From contig CAVSWH010000001.1 in assembly GCA_963731625.1 (NCBI GenBank), positions 992,001 to 1,056,000 on the forward strand: a stretch of 64,000 bases of DNA. Reading direction: 5' to 3'. This document shows, piece by piece, positions 34,199 to 42,771 of the stretch. Position numbers and translations under genes: made by a program. Source of the DNA: PALSA-555 sp963731625. GTDB lineage: Bacteria > Actinomycetota > Acidimicrobiia > IMCC26256 > PALSA-555. A model generated the notes under the pieces. That model was not told the DNA's origin. It searched no databases and saw only the letters and a program-made list of their open reading frames with translations. The first letter of the stretch is position 1; each line of letters opens with the position of its first letter.

Positions 34199-34915
34199 AT
34201 GACTGAGGCCCTCACGGAGCGGGCACCGAGCACGAGTCGCACCGTGCTCGTGGTCGAGGATGAGACGTCGATCGCCCAAGCCGTCGCGGCACGTCTGCGC
34301 AGCGAAGGCTTCGCGGTCGCCGTCGAGGGTGACGGTGTCGCCGCCGTCGCGGCGTGCGAGCGGCTCCAACCCGACCTCGTGATCCTCGACCTGATGCTGC
34401 CCGGCCTCGACGGCCTCGAGGTGTGCCGGCGCATCCAACGCGACCGGCCCGTGCCCGTGCTCATGCTCACGGCCCGCGACTCCGAGACGGATCTCGTCGT
34501 GGGTCTCGCCGTCGGCGCCGACGACTACCTGACGAAGCCGTTCAGCGCCCGGGAGCTGACCGCCCGAGTGCACGCCCTGCTGCGCCGTGTCGAGCGCACG
34601 CCGGAGCGCGTCGCGGGCCCGAGCGCGACCGAGGTCCGCCTCGGCGACGTCGAGCTCGATGTCGACGGTCGGCGAGTCCAGCAGGGCGGCGTCGAGGTGC
34701 ACCTCACCCCGACGGAGTTCGACCTGCTCGCCTACCTCGCCGGGAACCCCGGTCGCGTGTTCTCCCGACAGCGGCTGCTCGGCGACGTCTGGGGCTACCG
34801 CGACGGCTGTGGGGCGCGCACGGTGGACTCGCACGTGCGCGCGCTGCGCCGCAAGCTCGGTGCCGACGTGGTGCGCACCGTGCACGGCGTCGGCTACGGG
34901 GCGGGTCCGACGTGA
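34199..34915 (+). CDS. OmpR-family response regulator
   Basis: The 238-residue regulator has a receiver domain with the phosphoacceptor Asp64 (VILDLMLPG), acidic pocket EDE and Lys in TKPFS, followed by a winged helix with LTPTEFDLLAYL and VDSHVRALRRKLG. A TAGCAT hexamer at 34185-34190 places a likely transcription start at or near the ATG, so the mRNA may be leaderless. The histidine kinase gene begins in its stop codon (GTGA). The signal and targets are unknown. Confidence 0.93.
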   Translation: MTEALTERAPSTSRTVLVVEDETSIAQAVAARLRSEGFAVAVEGDGVAAVAACERLQPDLVILDLMLPGLDGLEVCRRIQRDRPVPVLMLTARDSETDLVVGLAVGADDYLTKPFSARELTARVHALLRRVERTPERVAGPSATEVRLGDVELDVDGRRVQQGGVEVHLTPTEFDLLAYLAGNPGRVFSRQRLLGDVWGYRDGCGARTVDSHVRALRRKLGADVVRTVHGVGYGAGPT

Positions 34916-35985
34916 CCAAGCCTCGCCTGCCGATCGACGTGCACGACCTCGACGTCCGGCGTCCGCTGGACTCCTTCCCGTCGATCAAGCTCAAGCTCGG
35001 CTTCCTGCTCGCCGCAGCGGTCGCCGCGACGATCTTCGTGTTCTGGCTCGCGATCAAGGTCGGGATCTGGCCGTCGGCGAGCGGGATCATCGCCGGCTGC
35101 GTGGCGATGGTCATCGTCTGGTTCCTCGCGCGCGGCGTCACGTCCCCGCTGCGCGAGATGGCGAGTGCCGCGAAGCAGATGGCGACCGGGGACTACTCGC
35201 GTCGGGTCACGGCCACCTCCCAGGACGAGGTGGGCGCGCTGGCGGCGGCGTTCAACAACATGGCGGCCGAGCTGGGCGAGACGGACCGTGTCCGTCGCGA
35301 CCTCGTCGCCAACGTGTCACACGAGCTGCGGACGCCGATCACGGCGCTGCAGGCCAAGCTCGAGAACCTCGTCGACGGCGTCGAGGAGCCCGACCGCGAG
35401 ACGTTCGAGACGATGCTCGCCCAGGTCGAGCGGCTCGGCCGGCTGGTGCAGCAGCTCCTCGACCTGTCCCGCCTCGAGGCCGGCGTCGTGCCGCTCGAGC
35501 GGGCGGCGTTCCCCGTCGAGCCGCTGCTCGAGCACGCCGTGCGCGAGCAGCGCCTGCACGTCCCGACCGTCGACGTGGATGTCAGCGTCGAGCCGGCCAA
35601 CCTCACCGCCGACGGCGACCCGGAGCGCGTCCACCAGGTCGTCGCCAACCTGCTCGAGAACGCCGTGCGGTTCACCCCGACGGGCGGCAAGGTCGAGGTG
35701 CGGGCGTGTCGCAGCCCGCGCGGCGTCGTCATCGAGGTGCTCGACGAGGGCCCGGGCATCCCCGAAGCGGACCGCGGCCGCGTCTTCGAGCGCTTCTACC
35801 GCGTCGACGCGGCGCGCTCCTCCCAGGCCGGCGGCGCCGGCCTGGGGCTGGCGATCGCCCGCTGGATCGTCGACCTGCACGGCGGCGACATCCACCCCGA
35901 AAAGCGAGACCCCAACGGCTGTCGCATGGTGGTCACCCTGCCGGCGACGCTCGCCCAGCAGCCATCACGAGTCGAACGAGTGTGA
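34912..35985 (+). CDS. HAMP-containing sensor histidine kinase
   Basis: The 357-residue kinase has two membrane helices (about 29-50 and 56-74) with almost no extracytoplasmic loop between them, so it lacks a large sensor domain. A HAMP domain (SPLREMASAAKQMATGDYS) follows, then the phosphoacceptor His137 in VSHELRTPITAL, and an ATPase domain with NLLENAVRFTP, DEGPGIPE and GGAGLGLAIA. The GTG start overlaps the response regulator stop. A signal inside the membrane or from a partner protein is likely. Confidence 0.94.
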   Translation: MTKPRLPIDVHDLDVRRPLDSFPSIKLKLGFLLAAAVAATIFVFWLAIKVGIWPSASGIIAGCVAMVIVWFLARGVTSPLREMASAAKQMATGDYSRRVTATSQDEVGALAAAFNNMAAELGETDRVRRDLVANVSHELRTPITALQAKLENLVDGVEEPDRETFETMLAQVERLGRLVQQLLDLSRLEAGVVPLERAAFPVEPLLEHAVREQRLHVPTVDVDVSVEPANLTADGDPERVHQVVANLLENAVRFTPTGGKVEVRACRSPRGVVIEVLDEGPGIPEADRGRVFERFYRVDAARSSQAGGAGLGLAIARWIVDLHGGDIHPEKRDPNGCRMVVTLPATLAQQPSRVERV

Positions 35986-35992
35986 GGACCCC

Positions 35993-36637
35993 ATGGAGCT
36001 GACATCGATCGAGGAGGCGCTGCGGCGAATCCGCCGCGGCGAGATGGTCCTCGTCGTCGACGACGAGGACCGCGAGAACGAGGGCGACCTCACCATGGCC
36101 GCGAGCTGGGTGACCCCCGAGGCCATCAACTTCATGCTGCGCTGGGCACGCGGTCTCGTGTGCATGCCGTGCGCCCCCGAGCGTCTCGACGCGCTCGGCC
36201 TGGCGCCGATGGTGCCGCCGGAGCACGCAGGCTGCGACACGGCGTTCACCGTGTCGATCGACCACGTGGAAGCGGGCAGCGGGATCGGCGCCGGCGACCG
36301 GGCGCTCACCATCCGACGCGCCGTCCAGCCGGACGCGACGCCGCAGGAGTTCAAGCGCCCCGGCCACGTGTTCCCGCTCCGCGCCCGCTGCGGCGGCACG
36401 CTCGAGCGGCGGGGCCATACGGAGGCGTCGGTCGACCTCGCCCGCCTCGCTGGGCTCCCGGCCGTCGCGGTGATCTGCGAGGTCCTCGCCACCGACGGCT
36501 CGCCCGCCCGCGTACCCGACCTGACCGCCTTCGCCGAGGACCACCGGATCGCGATGGTCACCGTCGACCAGGTCGCCGAGCAGCGGCGGGCGCTCGCCCG
36601 GCGCCACGAGCGCGCCCCCGCGCCCCTGCTCCTCTAG
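35993..36637 (+). CDS. ribB: 3,4-dihydroxy-2-butanone 4-phosphate synthase RibB
   Basis: The 214-residue enzyme makes dihydroxybutanone phosphate from ribulose 5-phosphate for riboflavin synthesis. Family motifs are VLVVDDEDRENEGDL (acidic metal-binding loop), FMLRWARGLVCMPC, DTAFTVSID and HTEASVDLARLAG. The usual fused GTP cyclohydrolase II domain is absent, so this is a stand-alone RibB. TGAGGACCCC precedes the ATG, and the histidine kinase stop is 7 bp upstream, so it may be co-transcribed with the two-component genes. Confidence 0.94.
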   Translation: MELTSIEEALRRIRRGEMVLVVDDEDRENEGDLTMAASWVTPEAINFMLRWARGLVCMPCAPERLDALGLAPMVPPEHAGCDTAFTVSIDHVEAGSGIGAGDRALTIRRAVQPDATPQEFKRPGHVFPLRARCGGTLERRGHTEASVDLARLAGLPAVAVICEVLATDGSPARVPDLTAFAEDHRIAMVTVDQVAEQRRALARRHERAPAPLLL

Positions 36638-36646
36638 GCCTCCGCC

Positions 36647-36664
36647 CGGCGCGCCGTCGCGCCG
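36647..36664. terminator. Hairpin between convergent ribB and yhhN-like genes
   Basis: CGGCGCG, loop CCGT, CGCGCCG forms a perfect 7-bp stem that fills the gap between the two convergent stops. There is no T-tract. It is a candidate bidirectional terminator on position and symmetry only. Confidence 0.4.
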
Positions 36665-37315
36665 CTACACGAGCGAGAGGACGAGCCCGGCGAGCGCCAG
36701 GTGGTACGTGACCATGATGGCCACGGCGGCGCCCCGGTGCTCGCGGACGAAGCGTGTCTCGGCGATGAGCGCGTCCGACGCGAGGAACAGCGCGGCGCCG
36801 GCGATGCCCCAGCCGTCAGCACCACCGATGGCGGTCGCCGCCATCGTCGAGATGGCGAGGAGATACGCGAGCACCGGGCCGATGAGCGCGGTGCGCCGCT
36901 CTCGGCGCAACGCGCCGACGAACCGCGCGCCGAGCGGGACCGCGACGACGGCGACGAGACCGGCCCCGAGCGCGTAGCCCCACGCGGGCCCGCCCCGGAG
37001 CGCGAACCCGACGGCGAACCCGATCTGGGCGAGGAGGAACGCCCCGAGGCCCGGGACGAACCCGTCGAATCCGCCATCGGCGGACGGCAGCATCAGGAAC
37101 ACGTCGCCGCACCAGCACAGCCCGAGCGCGACGACGAAGCACAACTGGGTGTTGCCGGCGGTCGCCTCCACCGTCGCCGCGGCCGCGGCGAACGCCGCGG
37201 TCGCGAGGGGCTTGCACCAGTACTCGGCGCGTTGCGCCTCACGGCCGACCGCCACCCAGTCCCCAACAGCGAACACGCCGGCGACCGCCAGCAGCGCGGC
37301 GGCGGTCACCGTCAT
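36665..37315 (-). CDS. YhhN/TMEM86-family membrane protein
   Basis: The 216-residue protein has about eight membrane helices and the YhhN pattern: WCKPLATAAFAAAAATVEA, ALGLCWCGDVFLMLP with the conserved Gly-Asp, GLGAFLLAQIGFAVGF and a late segment AGAALFLASDALIAETRFV. Eukaryotic TMEM86 members are lysoplasmalogenases that cleave vinyl-ether lysolipids; a bacterial role in ether-lipid turnover is plausible but inferred. It is divergent from the BrkB-type gene. Confidence 0.85.
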   Translation of the reverse strand: MTVTAAALLAVAGVFAVGDWVAVGREAQRAEYWCKPLATAAFAAAAATVEATAGNTQLCFVVALGLCWCGDVFLMLPSADGGFDGFVPGLGAFLLAQIGFAVGFALRGGPAWGYALGAGLVAVVAVPLGARFVGALRRERRTALIGPVLAYLLAISTMAATAIGGADGWGIAGAALFLASDALIAETRFVREHRGAAVAIMVTYHLALAGLVLSLV

Positions 37316-37373
37316 GGAGGCGTTCTAGCCGCCCGGGAGCAGCCCGTCCGGCACGCAGCCCGTACGATCGGGC

Positions 37374-38267
37374 ATGCGTCGCATGGCGGAGGTCGCGGCC
37401 CTCGTCGATCGGGCGCGCACGCGCGTGCTCCGCCTGCCCGGCGCGCGGGCCGCGGTGGGCGTGCAGCGCCGCTTCGTCGGCGTCCGCGGGTCGGCGCTCG
37501 CCGCCTCGATCACCCTGTACTTCTTCCTCGCGATCTTCGCCGTGACCGTGCTCGCCGTCGCCCTGCTCGGGTTCCTCTCCGAGGGCGGTGCGAACCTGGC
37601 GCGGAACCTCCCGAGCCAGCTCGGGCTGAGCGGGCCCACCGCGCAGCTCGTCCACAACGCCGTCGATACCGCGCGGCACAGCCGCAAGGTCGCGACCGTC
37701 GTCGGGCTCGTCGGGTTCGCCTGGACGGGCACGAACCTGGGCATCGTGATCGGCGACGCGTACAACGCGGCCTGGGACGTCGACCGGCGCGGCATGGTCG
37801 ACCGGCTCTACGCCGTGGCGTGGCTCGGCGGCGCGGCGGTGCTCATCGGCGCAGGGGCGCTCGCGACCGCGGGGTGGGGGCTGCTCCCCGGCGTGTTCGC
37901 ACCGCTCGTGATCGTGCTGTCACTGAGCACCGACACGGCGCTCTTCGTGTGGACGTCATGGATCCTCCCGAACCGCCGCGTCCCGATCCGTGCCCTGCTG
38001 CCCGCCGCCGCCCTCGGCGCCGTCGGTCTCGAGGCGCTGAAGCTGATCGGTGCGTACGTCGTGCCGCGCCTCGTCTCGCACTCGTCGGCGATCTACGGCG
38101 CGATCGGCGTCGTCTTCGCGCTGCTCGCCTGGCTGCTCATCTTCGGACGCCTCGTCGTGTACATCGCGATCGCCGAGGCGCACGGCTGGGAGCGACACCA
38201 CGGCGAGCGCGTCGTCGACCTCGAGGGCCCGGCGCTCCCCGCGGCGTCCGCGCCGCGTCAGGGCTGA
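37374..38267 (+). CDS. YihY/BrkB (UPF0761) family membrane protein
   Basis: The 297-residue protein has six membrane helices, opening with AASITLYFFLAIFAVTVLAVALLGF, a common feature of YihY/BrkB proteins. VGFAWTGTNLGIVIGDAYNAAW and SHSSAIYGAIGVVFALLAWLLIFGRLVVYIAIAEA are the two conserved family regions. The function is unsettled; members have been called transporters or envelope factors. Its last 10 bp overlap the convergent pdxH gene. Confidence 0.88.
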   Translation: MRRMAEVAALVDRARTRVLRLPGARAAVGVQRRFVGVRGSALAASITLYFFLAIFAVTVLAVALLGFLSEGGANLARNLPSQLGLSGPTAQLVHNAVDTARHSRKVATVVGLVGFAWTGTNLGIVIGDAYNAAWDVDRRGMVDRLYAVAWLGGAAVLIGAGALATAGWGLLPGVFAPLVIVLSLSTDTALFVWTSWILPNRRVPIRALLPAAALGAVGLEALKLIGAYVVPRLVSHSSAIYGAIGVVFALLAWLLIFGRLVVYIAIAEAHGWERHHGERVVDLEGPALPAASAPRQG

Positions 38268-38863
38268 AGCCGCTGCAACGCCCAGCCCGCGCCGGCGCGC
38301 TCGTACCGGAGCCGGTCGTGGAGGCGGTCGTCTCGGTGCTGCCAGAACTCGATCGACTCCGGGGTGACGAGGTAGCCGCCCCAGAACGGTGGGAGCGGCA
38401 CGTCCTCGCCGGCGTAGCGCTCGGCGGTGGCCGCGGCGGCGTGCTCGAGCGCGGCCCGGTCGGCGATCGGCGCGCTCTGGTGCGACGCCCACGCGCTCAC
38501 GCGGCTCGCTCGCGGCCGGTTCCGCCAGTAGTCCTGCGACGCGGCGGGCTCGAGGCGCGTCACCGCCCCGACGGCCCGGACCTGCCGGCCCATCGCCGGC
38601 CAGTGCCACACGAGGGCGGCGCGAGGGTTCGCCGCGAGGTCCTGGCCCTTCGCGCTGTCGTAGCTCGTGTAGAAGCGGAACCCCTCCTCGTCGACGCCGC
38701 GGAGCAGCACGACCCGGGCGCTCGGCGCCCCGTCCGCGCCGGCGGTGGCGACGACCATGGCGTCGTGGGCCTCGACGCCGGCCGCCCCCGCCGCGTCGTA
38801 CCAACGCCGGAACTGCGTCACCGCGTCCGGGTCGACGTCGGTCTCTCGAAGCTCAGCCATCAT
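38258..38863 (-). CDS. pdxH: Pyridoxamine/pyridoxine 5'-phosphate oxidase PdxH
   Basis: The 201-residue FMN enzyme makes pyridoxal 5'-phosphate. It shows ARVVLLRGVDEEGFRFYTSYDSAKGQDLAANP (FMN-binding), WRNRPRASRVSAWASHQS, PLPPFWGGYLVTPESIEFWQ and the C-terminal LHDRLRYER...WALQRLQP, where Arg binds substrate phosphate. The ATG at 38863 is chosen by homology; ATG 38860 is equivalent. The longer upstream frame is not credible. Confidence 0.95.
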   Translation of the reverse strand: MMAELRETDVDPDAVTQFRRWYDAAGAAGVEAHDAMVVATAGADGAPSARVVLLRGVDEEGFRFYTSYDSAKGQDLAANPRAALVWHWPAMGRQVRAVGAVTRLEPAASQDYWRNRPRASRVSAWASHQSAPIADRAALEHAAAATAERYAGEDVPLPPFWGGYLVTPESIEFWQHRDDRLHDRLRYERAGAGWALQRLQP

Positions 38864-38949
38864 GGTGGGCCAGCACGGGCGCTGGCGGCGTGCCAGGGTA
38901 CTGAGCCAGCGACCCAAGGGCGACCGTCCGCCGACGAAGGGGCACACCG

Positions 38950-39483
38950 ATGGGCTTTCACCACGTGGCGATCACGACCCGCGACGCGGACGCGACCCAC
39001 GCCTTCTACACCGACGTGATGGGGTTCCGTCTCGTGCGGGTCGAGGCCGCACCCTCCGCCGAGGGCGGCTGGGCGCGGCACTTCTTCTACGACACCGGCA
39101 ACGGCGAGTGCCTCGCCGTGTGGGAGCTGCACGACAACCCGTCGGTGCCCGGCGACTTTGACCCGTCGATCAGCCGCGGCCTCGGGCTGCCGTCGTGGAC
39201 GAACCATCTCGCGTTCGCCATCGAGGACCTCACGGCACTCGCGGCGACGCGCGACCGGTGGCGCTCGCAAGGCTACGACGTCCTGCAGATCGACCACGGC
39301 TGGTGCACGTCGATCTATCTCGACGATCCGAACGGCATCGCCGTCGAGTGCTGCTGCACGACGCGGGCCTTCACCGACGCCGACGCGGCCCAGGCCGAGG
39401 AGCGCCGCCGCGCCGCACGCCCCGCGCTGGACGCGCCGCCTCACCCCGAGGTCTACGAGGCCGCGACGCTCGCCGCGACCTGA
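38950..39483 (+). CDS. VOC (glyoxalase/bleomycin-resistance) family protein
   Basis: The 177-residue protein has the vicinal oxygen chelate fold: MGFHHVAITTRDADATHAFYTDVMGFRLVR opens the first beta-alpha-beta module, and WTNHLAFAIEDLTAL with IYLDDPNGIAVECCC the second. Candidate metal ligands are His in FHHVAIT, His in TNHLAF and Glu in GIAVE. It is probably a metal-dependent lyase, dioxygenase or isomerase; the substrate is unknown. It is divergent from pdxH. Confidence 0.87.
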   Translation: MGFHHVAITTRDADATHAFYTDVMGFRLVRVEAAPSAEGGWARHFFYDTGNGECLAVWELHDNPSVPGDFDPSISRGLGLPSWTNHLAFAIEDLTALAATRDRWRSQGYDVLQIDHGWCTSIYLDDPNGIAVECCCTTRAFTDADAAQAEERRRAARPALDAPPHPEVYEAATLAAT

Positions 39484-39484
39484 C

Positions 39485-39847
39485 TCACAACCCGTCGAGG
39501 GTCGGTGGCGGCGCCGCGCAGCGCCCGCGCACACGCGCCACGAGCAGCGCGAGCCGGGCCACGAACTCGGCGTGCACCGACTGCAGGTAGGTGAGGCGCG
39601 CGTCGAGGCGCTGGCCGAGGCGGGCACGCCCGGTGCGGGTGAGCTGGCTCCGGAGCGCCGACGCCTTCTCGTAGGCGTTCTTGGCCTTCGTGTTCGCGGC
39701 CGCGAGGCGCGCGTACTGGGTCTGGACGCGGGCACAGATCGCGGGGGCGCCGTGGGCCTCCGCACCGGCCGGCGCGGCGAGCGCCACCGGCAGCGTCAGG
39801 GCGACGAGCGCGGCGGCGGCCGCTACTCGCCGTCGGGCCGTGCCCAT
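39485..39847 (-). CDS. Small secreted helical protein
   Basis: The 120-residue protein begins with a Sec-type signal peptide (RRRVAAAAALVALTLPVALAAP, then AGAEA). The mature part is a basic, Ala-rich helical domain with two cysteines, one near the start (ICARVQTQYARL) and one near the end (RGRCAAPP), which could form a disulfide. A coiled coil is likely around KAKNAYEKASALRSQL. I do not recognise a family. The ATG at 39847 is chosen for the signal peptide. Confidence 0.68.
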   Translation of the reverse strand: MGTARRRVAAAAALVALTLPVALAAPAGAEAHGAPAICARVQTQYARLAAANTKAKNAYEKASALRSQLTRTGRARLGQRLDARLTYLQSVHAEFVARLALLVARVRGRCAAPPPTLDGL

Positions 39848-39923
39848 GCGAGCGTCTCCTTCGTCGTTGCCACGATAGAAGACCAGCCTGACCAGCCCGT
39901 ATGAGCCCACGATGAAGGCCGCG

Positions 39924-40433
39924 TCAGCGCCGCGTGCGGGGCGCCGGCACACCTGACCCGGGGCCGAGCACCCGCTCGAGGCGGGCGCGGTTGTACCGCT
40001 GCACGAGGAGGCACGGGACGTTGGCGAGCAGGCCGAAGGCGAGCATCGCCGTGGCGAGCCACCACGGGTTCCACGCGTAGAACACCGGGCCCAGCGCCAG
40101 GATCGCCCAGTGCGTCCGCTCGGCCCGGCGGGTCTCGCGGGCGAAGCGCTCCAGGTAGGCGCGGTCGTGGCGGACGATCCGTCGCTTCGAGAACCCGCCG
40201 CGGAACAGCGACCCCGCCTCGGGGAGGAGGTCCTTCCACGCCTTGATGCGCAGCACGCGCTCGTACACCCGGCCGTCGCGCTCGAAGGCGCGGAGCCGCA
40301 GCGGGCCCGAGCGGGCCAGCCGCTCGTCGGAGAGACGATGCGCCGCGTACCCGCAGATCGCGCTCCAGCCGGCCCAGGCGGCCGCGTCGACGAGCACCAG
40401 CAGGAGGTGCTGCGTCGACGCCAGGGTCGCCAC
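39924..40433 (-). CDS. CrtO-like acyltransferase (glycosyl-4,4'-diaponeurosporenoate acyltransferase family)
   Basis: The 169-residue protein matches the small membrane acyltransferases that finish staphyloxanthin-type carotenoids. ERVLRIKAWKDLLPEAGSLF near residue 57 is the family signature; FSKRRI, YLERFARETRRAERTHW and FGLLANVPCLLVQRYNRAR follow, with membrane helices at both ends. The GTG at 40433 overlaps the stop of the glycosyltransferase gene by one base (TAGTG), so the pair is coupled. It probably acylates a sugar put on a lipid by its partner. No carotenoid backbone genes are nearby. Confidence 0.83.
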   Translation of the reverse strand: MATLASTQHLLLVLVDAAAWAGWSAICGYAAHRLSDERLARSGPLRLRAFERDGRVYERVLRIKAWKDLLPEAGSLFRGGFSKRRIVRHDRAYLERFARETRRAERTHWAILALGPVFYAWNPWWLATAMLAFGLLANVPCLLVQRYNRARLERVLGPGSGVPAPRTRR

Positions 40434-41527
40434 TACGGCCCCTGGTCGGTGCCGCCCCGCAGCGGCACCGTCCGCCCCTTCCAGCGGACCCGGCCGCGCA
40501 GGTTCAGCACGACCGACACGCCGAAGAGCCCGACGAACACGAGGGCGAGCACCGGGTACAGGACGGCGGCGACCAGGCCGAAGTTCCCGAGCTGGCGGAG
40601 CATCACGTAGCACTGCACCGCGAACGCGGCGTAGACGAGCAGCCACACCCCGTTGCCGGTCAGCGCCGCGAGCCCGGCCGCGAGCGCGGCGGCGACCCAG
40701 ACCACGATGGCGACGAGGCGCAGGATCGGCGTGGTCGTCGCGCCGGCCGCGAAGTTCTTCGTGAACCCCTCCACGAGAGCGCCGGGCCGGTCGTACATGT
40801 GGAACGCGACGAGGTCCCCGCCGGCGTAGGACCTCACGGGCTGCGACGCGGCGACGAACCGTCGGGCGAGCGCGACGTCCTCGAGGATGGCGCGCCGCAC
40901 GGACCGGTGGTCGAGGTGGGTGAGCAGCGCGTCACGCGGGGCGATGAGGCACGGACCAAACGCCGCCCGCCCCCGTGCGCGCGCCGTGCCGGGCGACGCG
41001 AGCCCCACACCCATCACGGCGACGAGGTTGAAGAACGCCGCGGCGCGCTCCCACCACCGCTGCATCTCGTGGTACGGCTGCACTGACACGAGCCCACCCC
41101 GCTCGGCCCACACGTGCACCAGGCGGGCGAGCAGGTGCGGGGACGGGTCGACGTCGGCGTCGAGGCACACGACGACCGGGGCCTGCGCGGCGCGCACCCC
41201 CTGGTAGAGGGCCCACGGCTTGCCGCTCCACCCCGCCGGGAGCGGCGCGCCGGTGAGCACCTCGGCACCGCGTGCCGCGGCGACGGCCGCGGTGGCGTCG
41301 CTCGAGCCGTCGTCGACGACGATCACCTCGGGCGGCTCGGCCGTCTGGGACGCGAGGCCGCCGAGCACGGTCGGCAGGTTCAGCTCCTCGTCGCGCGCCG
41401 GGATCACGACGGCGACCCGCGTCGCGGTCGGGCCCGGCTCCGGCGCGTACGGCACGCCGTGCACGCGGAAGCACAGGTACCAGCCGAGGAGCCACGCCGC
41501 GCCGAGCGCGAGCAGGCGGAGGTCCAT
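40433..41527 (-). CDS. CrtQ-like family 2 glycosyltransferase
   Basis: The 364-residue glycosyltransferase has an N-terminal membrane helix, then a GT-A domain with VVIPARDEELNLP, VIVVDDGSSDAT, SGKPWALYQG and the DxD-type metal site CLDADVDPSP. ILEDVALARRF supplies the catalytic-base region, and three C-terminal membrane helices follow. This is the layout of CrtQ-type enzymes that glucosylate carotenoid acids at the membrane. It is paired with the CrtO-like acyltransferase. The lipid substrate is uncertain. Confidence 0.85.
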   Translation of the reverse strand: MDLRLLALGAAWLLGWYLCFRVHGVPYAPEPGPTATRVAVVIPARDEELNLPTVLGGLASQTAEPPEVIVVDDGSSDATAAVAAARGAEVLTGAPLPAGWSGKPWALYQGVRAAQAPVVVCLDADVDPSPHLLARLVHVWAERGGLVSVQPYHEMQRWWERAAAFFNLVAVMGVGLASPGTARARGRAAFGPCLIAPRDALLTHLDHRSVRRAILEDVALARRFVAASQPVRSYAGGDLVAFHMYDRPGALVEGFTKNFAAGATTTPILRLVAIVVWVAAALAAGLAALTGNGVWLLVYAAFAVQCYVMLRQLGNFGLVAAVLYPVLALVFVGLFGVSVVLNLRGRVRWKGRTVPLRGGTDQGP

Positions 41528-41556
41528 CTCGAGGGGCGAGGTTAGGGTGCGAAGCC

Positions 41557-42771
41557 ATGGACTTCGCCCTCTCGCCCAAGACCGAGGCGCTGCGCGAGCA
41601 ATTGCGGACCTTCATCGACGAGCACGTCGAGCCCGCGGCGCCGATCGCCCGCGAGCAGGTCGAGGCGGCCGGGGACCCGCACGCCCATCCGCCGGTCATG
41701 GAGGACCTGAAGGCCGAGGCGAAGCGCCAAGGTCTCTGGAACCTGTTCCTACCGGACGACCGGTACGGGCCCGGGCTGACGAACGTCGAGTACGCGCCGT
41801 TGTGCGAGCTGATGGGCACGAGCCTGCTGACCGCCGAGGCGACGAACTGCTCGGCGCCCGACACCGGCAACATGGAGATCCTCGCGACGTTCGGCACGCC
41901 CCTGCAGCAAGAGGAGTTCCTCCGCCCGCTGCTCGAGGGCGAGATCCGGTCCTGCTTCGCGATGACCGAGCCCTGGGTCGCGAGCAGCGACGCGACGAAC
42001 ATCCAGAGCCGGATCACCCGCGACGGCGACCACTACGTCATCAACGCGCACAAATGGTGGACGAGCGGCGCGGCGTCGCCGCGGTGTCGATTCGCGATCC
42101 TCATGGGGGTCTCGAACCCCGACGCCGACCCGTACCACCGCCACTCGATGGTCCTGGTGCCCCTCGACGCGCCCGGCGTGCGGATCGTGCGGACCCTCCC
42201 CGTGTTCGGCCACGACGCGGGCGGCGGGCACTGCGAGACCCTCTACGAGAACGTACGGATTCCCGCCGAGTACCTCCTCGGGGAGGAGGGCGGCGGGTTC
42301 GCGATCGCGCAGGCCCGTCTCGGGCCCGGGCGCATCCACCACTGCATGCGGGCCATCGGGATGGCCGAGCGGGCCCTCGCCCTGCTGTGCGCCCGCGCCC
42401 AGCAGCGAGTCGCGTTCGGCCAGCACCTCGCCGACAACGCCGTGGTGCAGGAGCGCGTCGCGGAGAGCCGCATCGAGATCGAGCAGGCCCGCCTGCTCAC
42501 GATGAAGGCCGCCTGGCTCATGGACACGGTCGGCAACAAGGGCGCGCGCTTCGAGATCGCCGCGATCAAGGTCGTCGCGGCGCGCCTCGCCACCACGGTC
42601 ATCGACCGGGCCATCCAGCAGTTCGGTGGCGCGGGCGTCTCGGACGACTGGCCGCTCGCGCAGCTCTACACGCACGCGCGGACGCTGCACCTCGTGGACG
42701 GGCCCGACGAGGTGCACGTCCAGCAGATCGCGCGGCGCGAGCTCCGCCGCTACGAGGCCTTCCGCTCGTGA
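41557..42771 (+). CDS. Acyl-CoA dehydrogenase
   Basis: The 404-residue FAD enzyme has the three-domain ACAD fold. CFAMTEPWVASSDATNIQSRI is the flavin-binding beta-domain start, HKWWTSGA follows, and ARAQQRVAFGQHLADN with AIQQFGGAGVSDDWPLAQLYTHAR are C-terminal motifs. A Glu in LVDGPDEVH is the likely catalytic base. This subgroup resembles ACAD10/11-like enzymes for long or branched acyl-CoA; the substrate is uncertain. A TAGGGT hexamer at about 41543-41548 suggests a very short leader. The next gene starts within its stop. Confidence 0.92.
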   Translation: MDFALSPKTEALREQLRTFIDEHVEPAAPIAREQVEAAGDPHAHPPVMEDLKAEAKRQGLWNLFLPDDRYGPGLTNVEYAPLCELMGTSLLTAEATNCSAPDTGNMEILATFGTPLQQEEFLRPLLEGEIRSCFAMTEPWVASSDATNIQSRITRDGDHYVINAHKWWTSGAASPRCRFAILMGVSNPDADPYHRHSMVLVPLDAPGVRIVRTLPVFGHDAGGGHCETLYENVRIPAEYLLGEEGGGFAIAQARLGPGRIHHCMRAIGMAERALALLCARAQQRVAFGQHLADNAVVQERVAESRIEIEQARLLTMKAAWLMDTVGNKGARFEIAAIKVVAARLATTVIDRAIQQFGGAGVSDDWPLAQLYTHARTLHLVDGPDEVHVQQIARRELRRYEAFRS

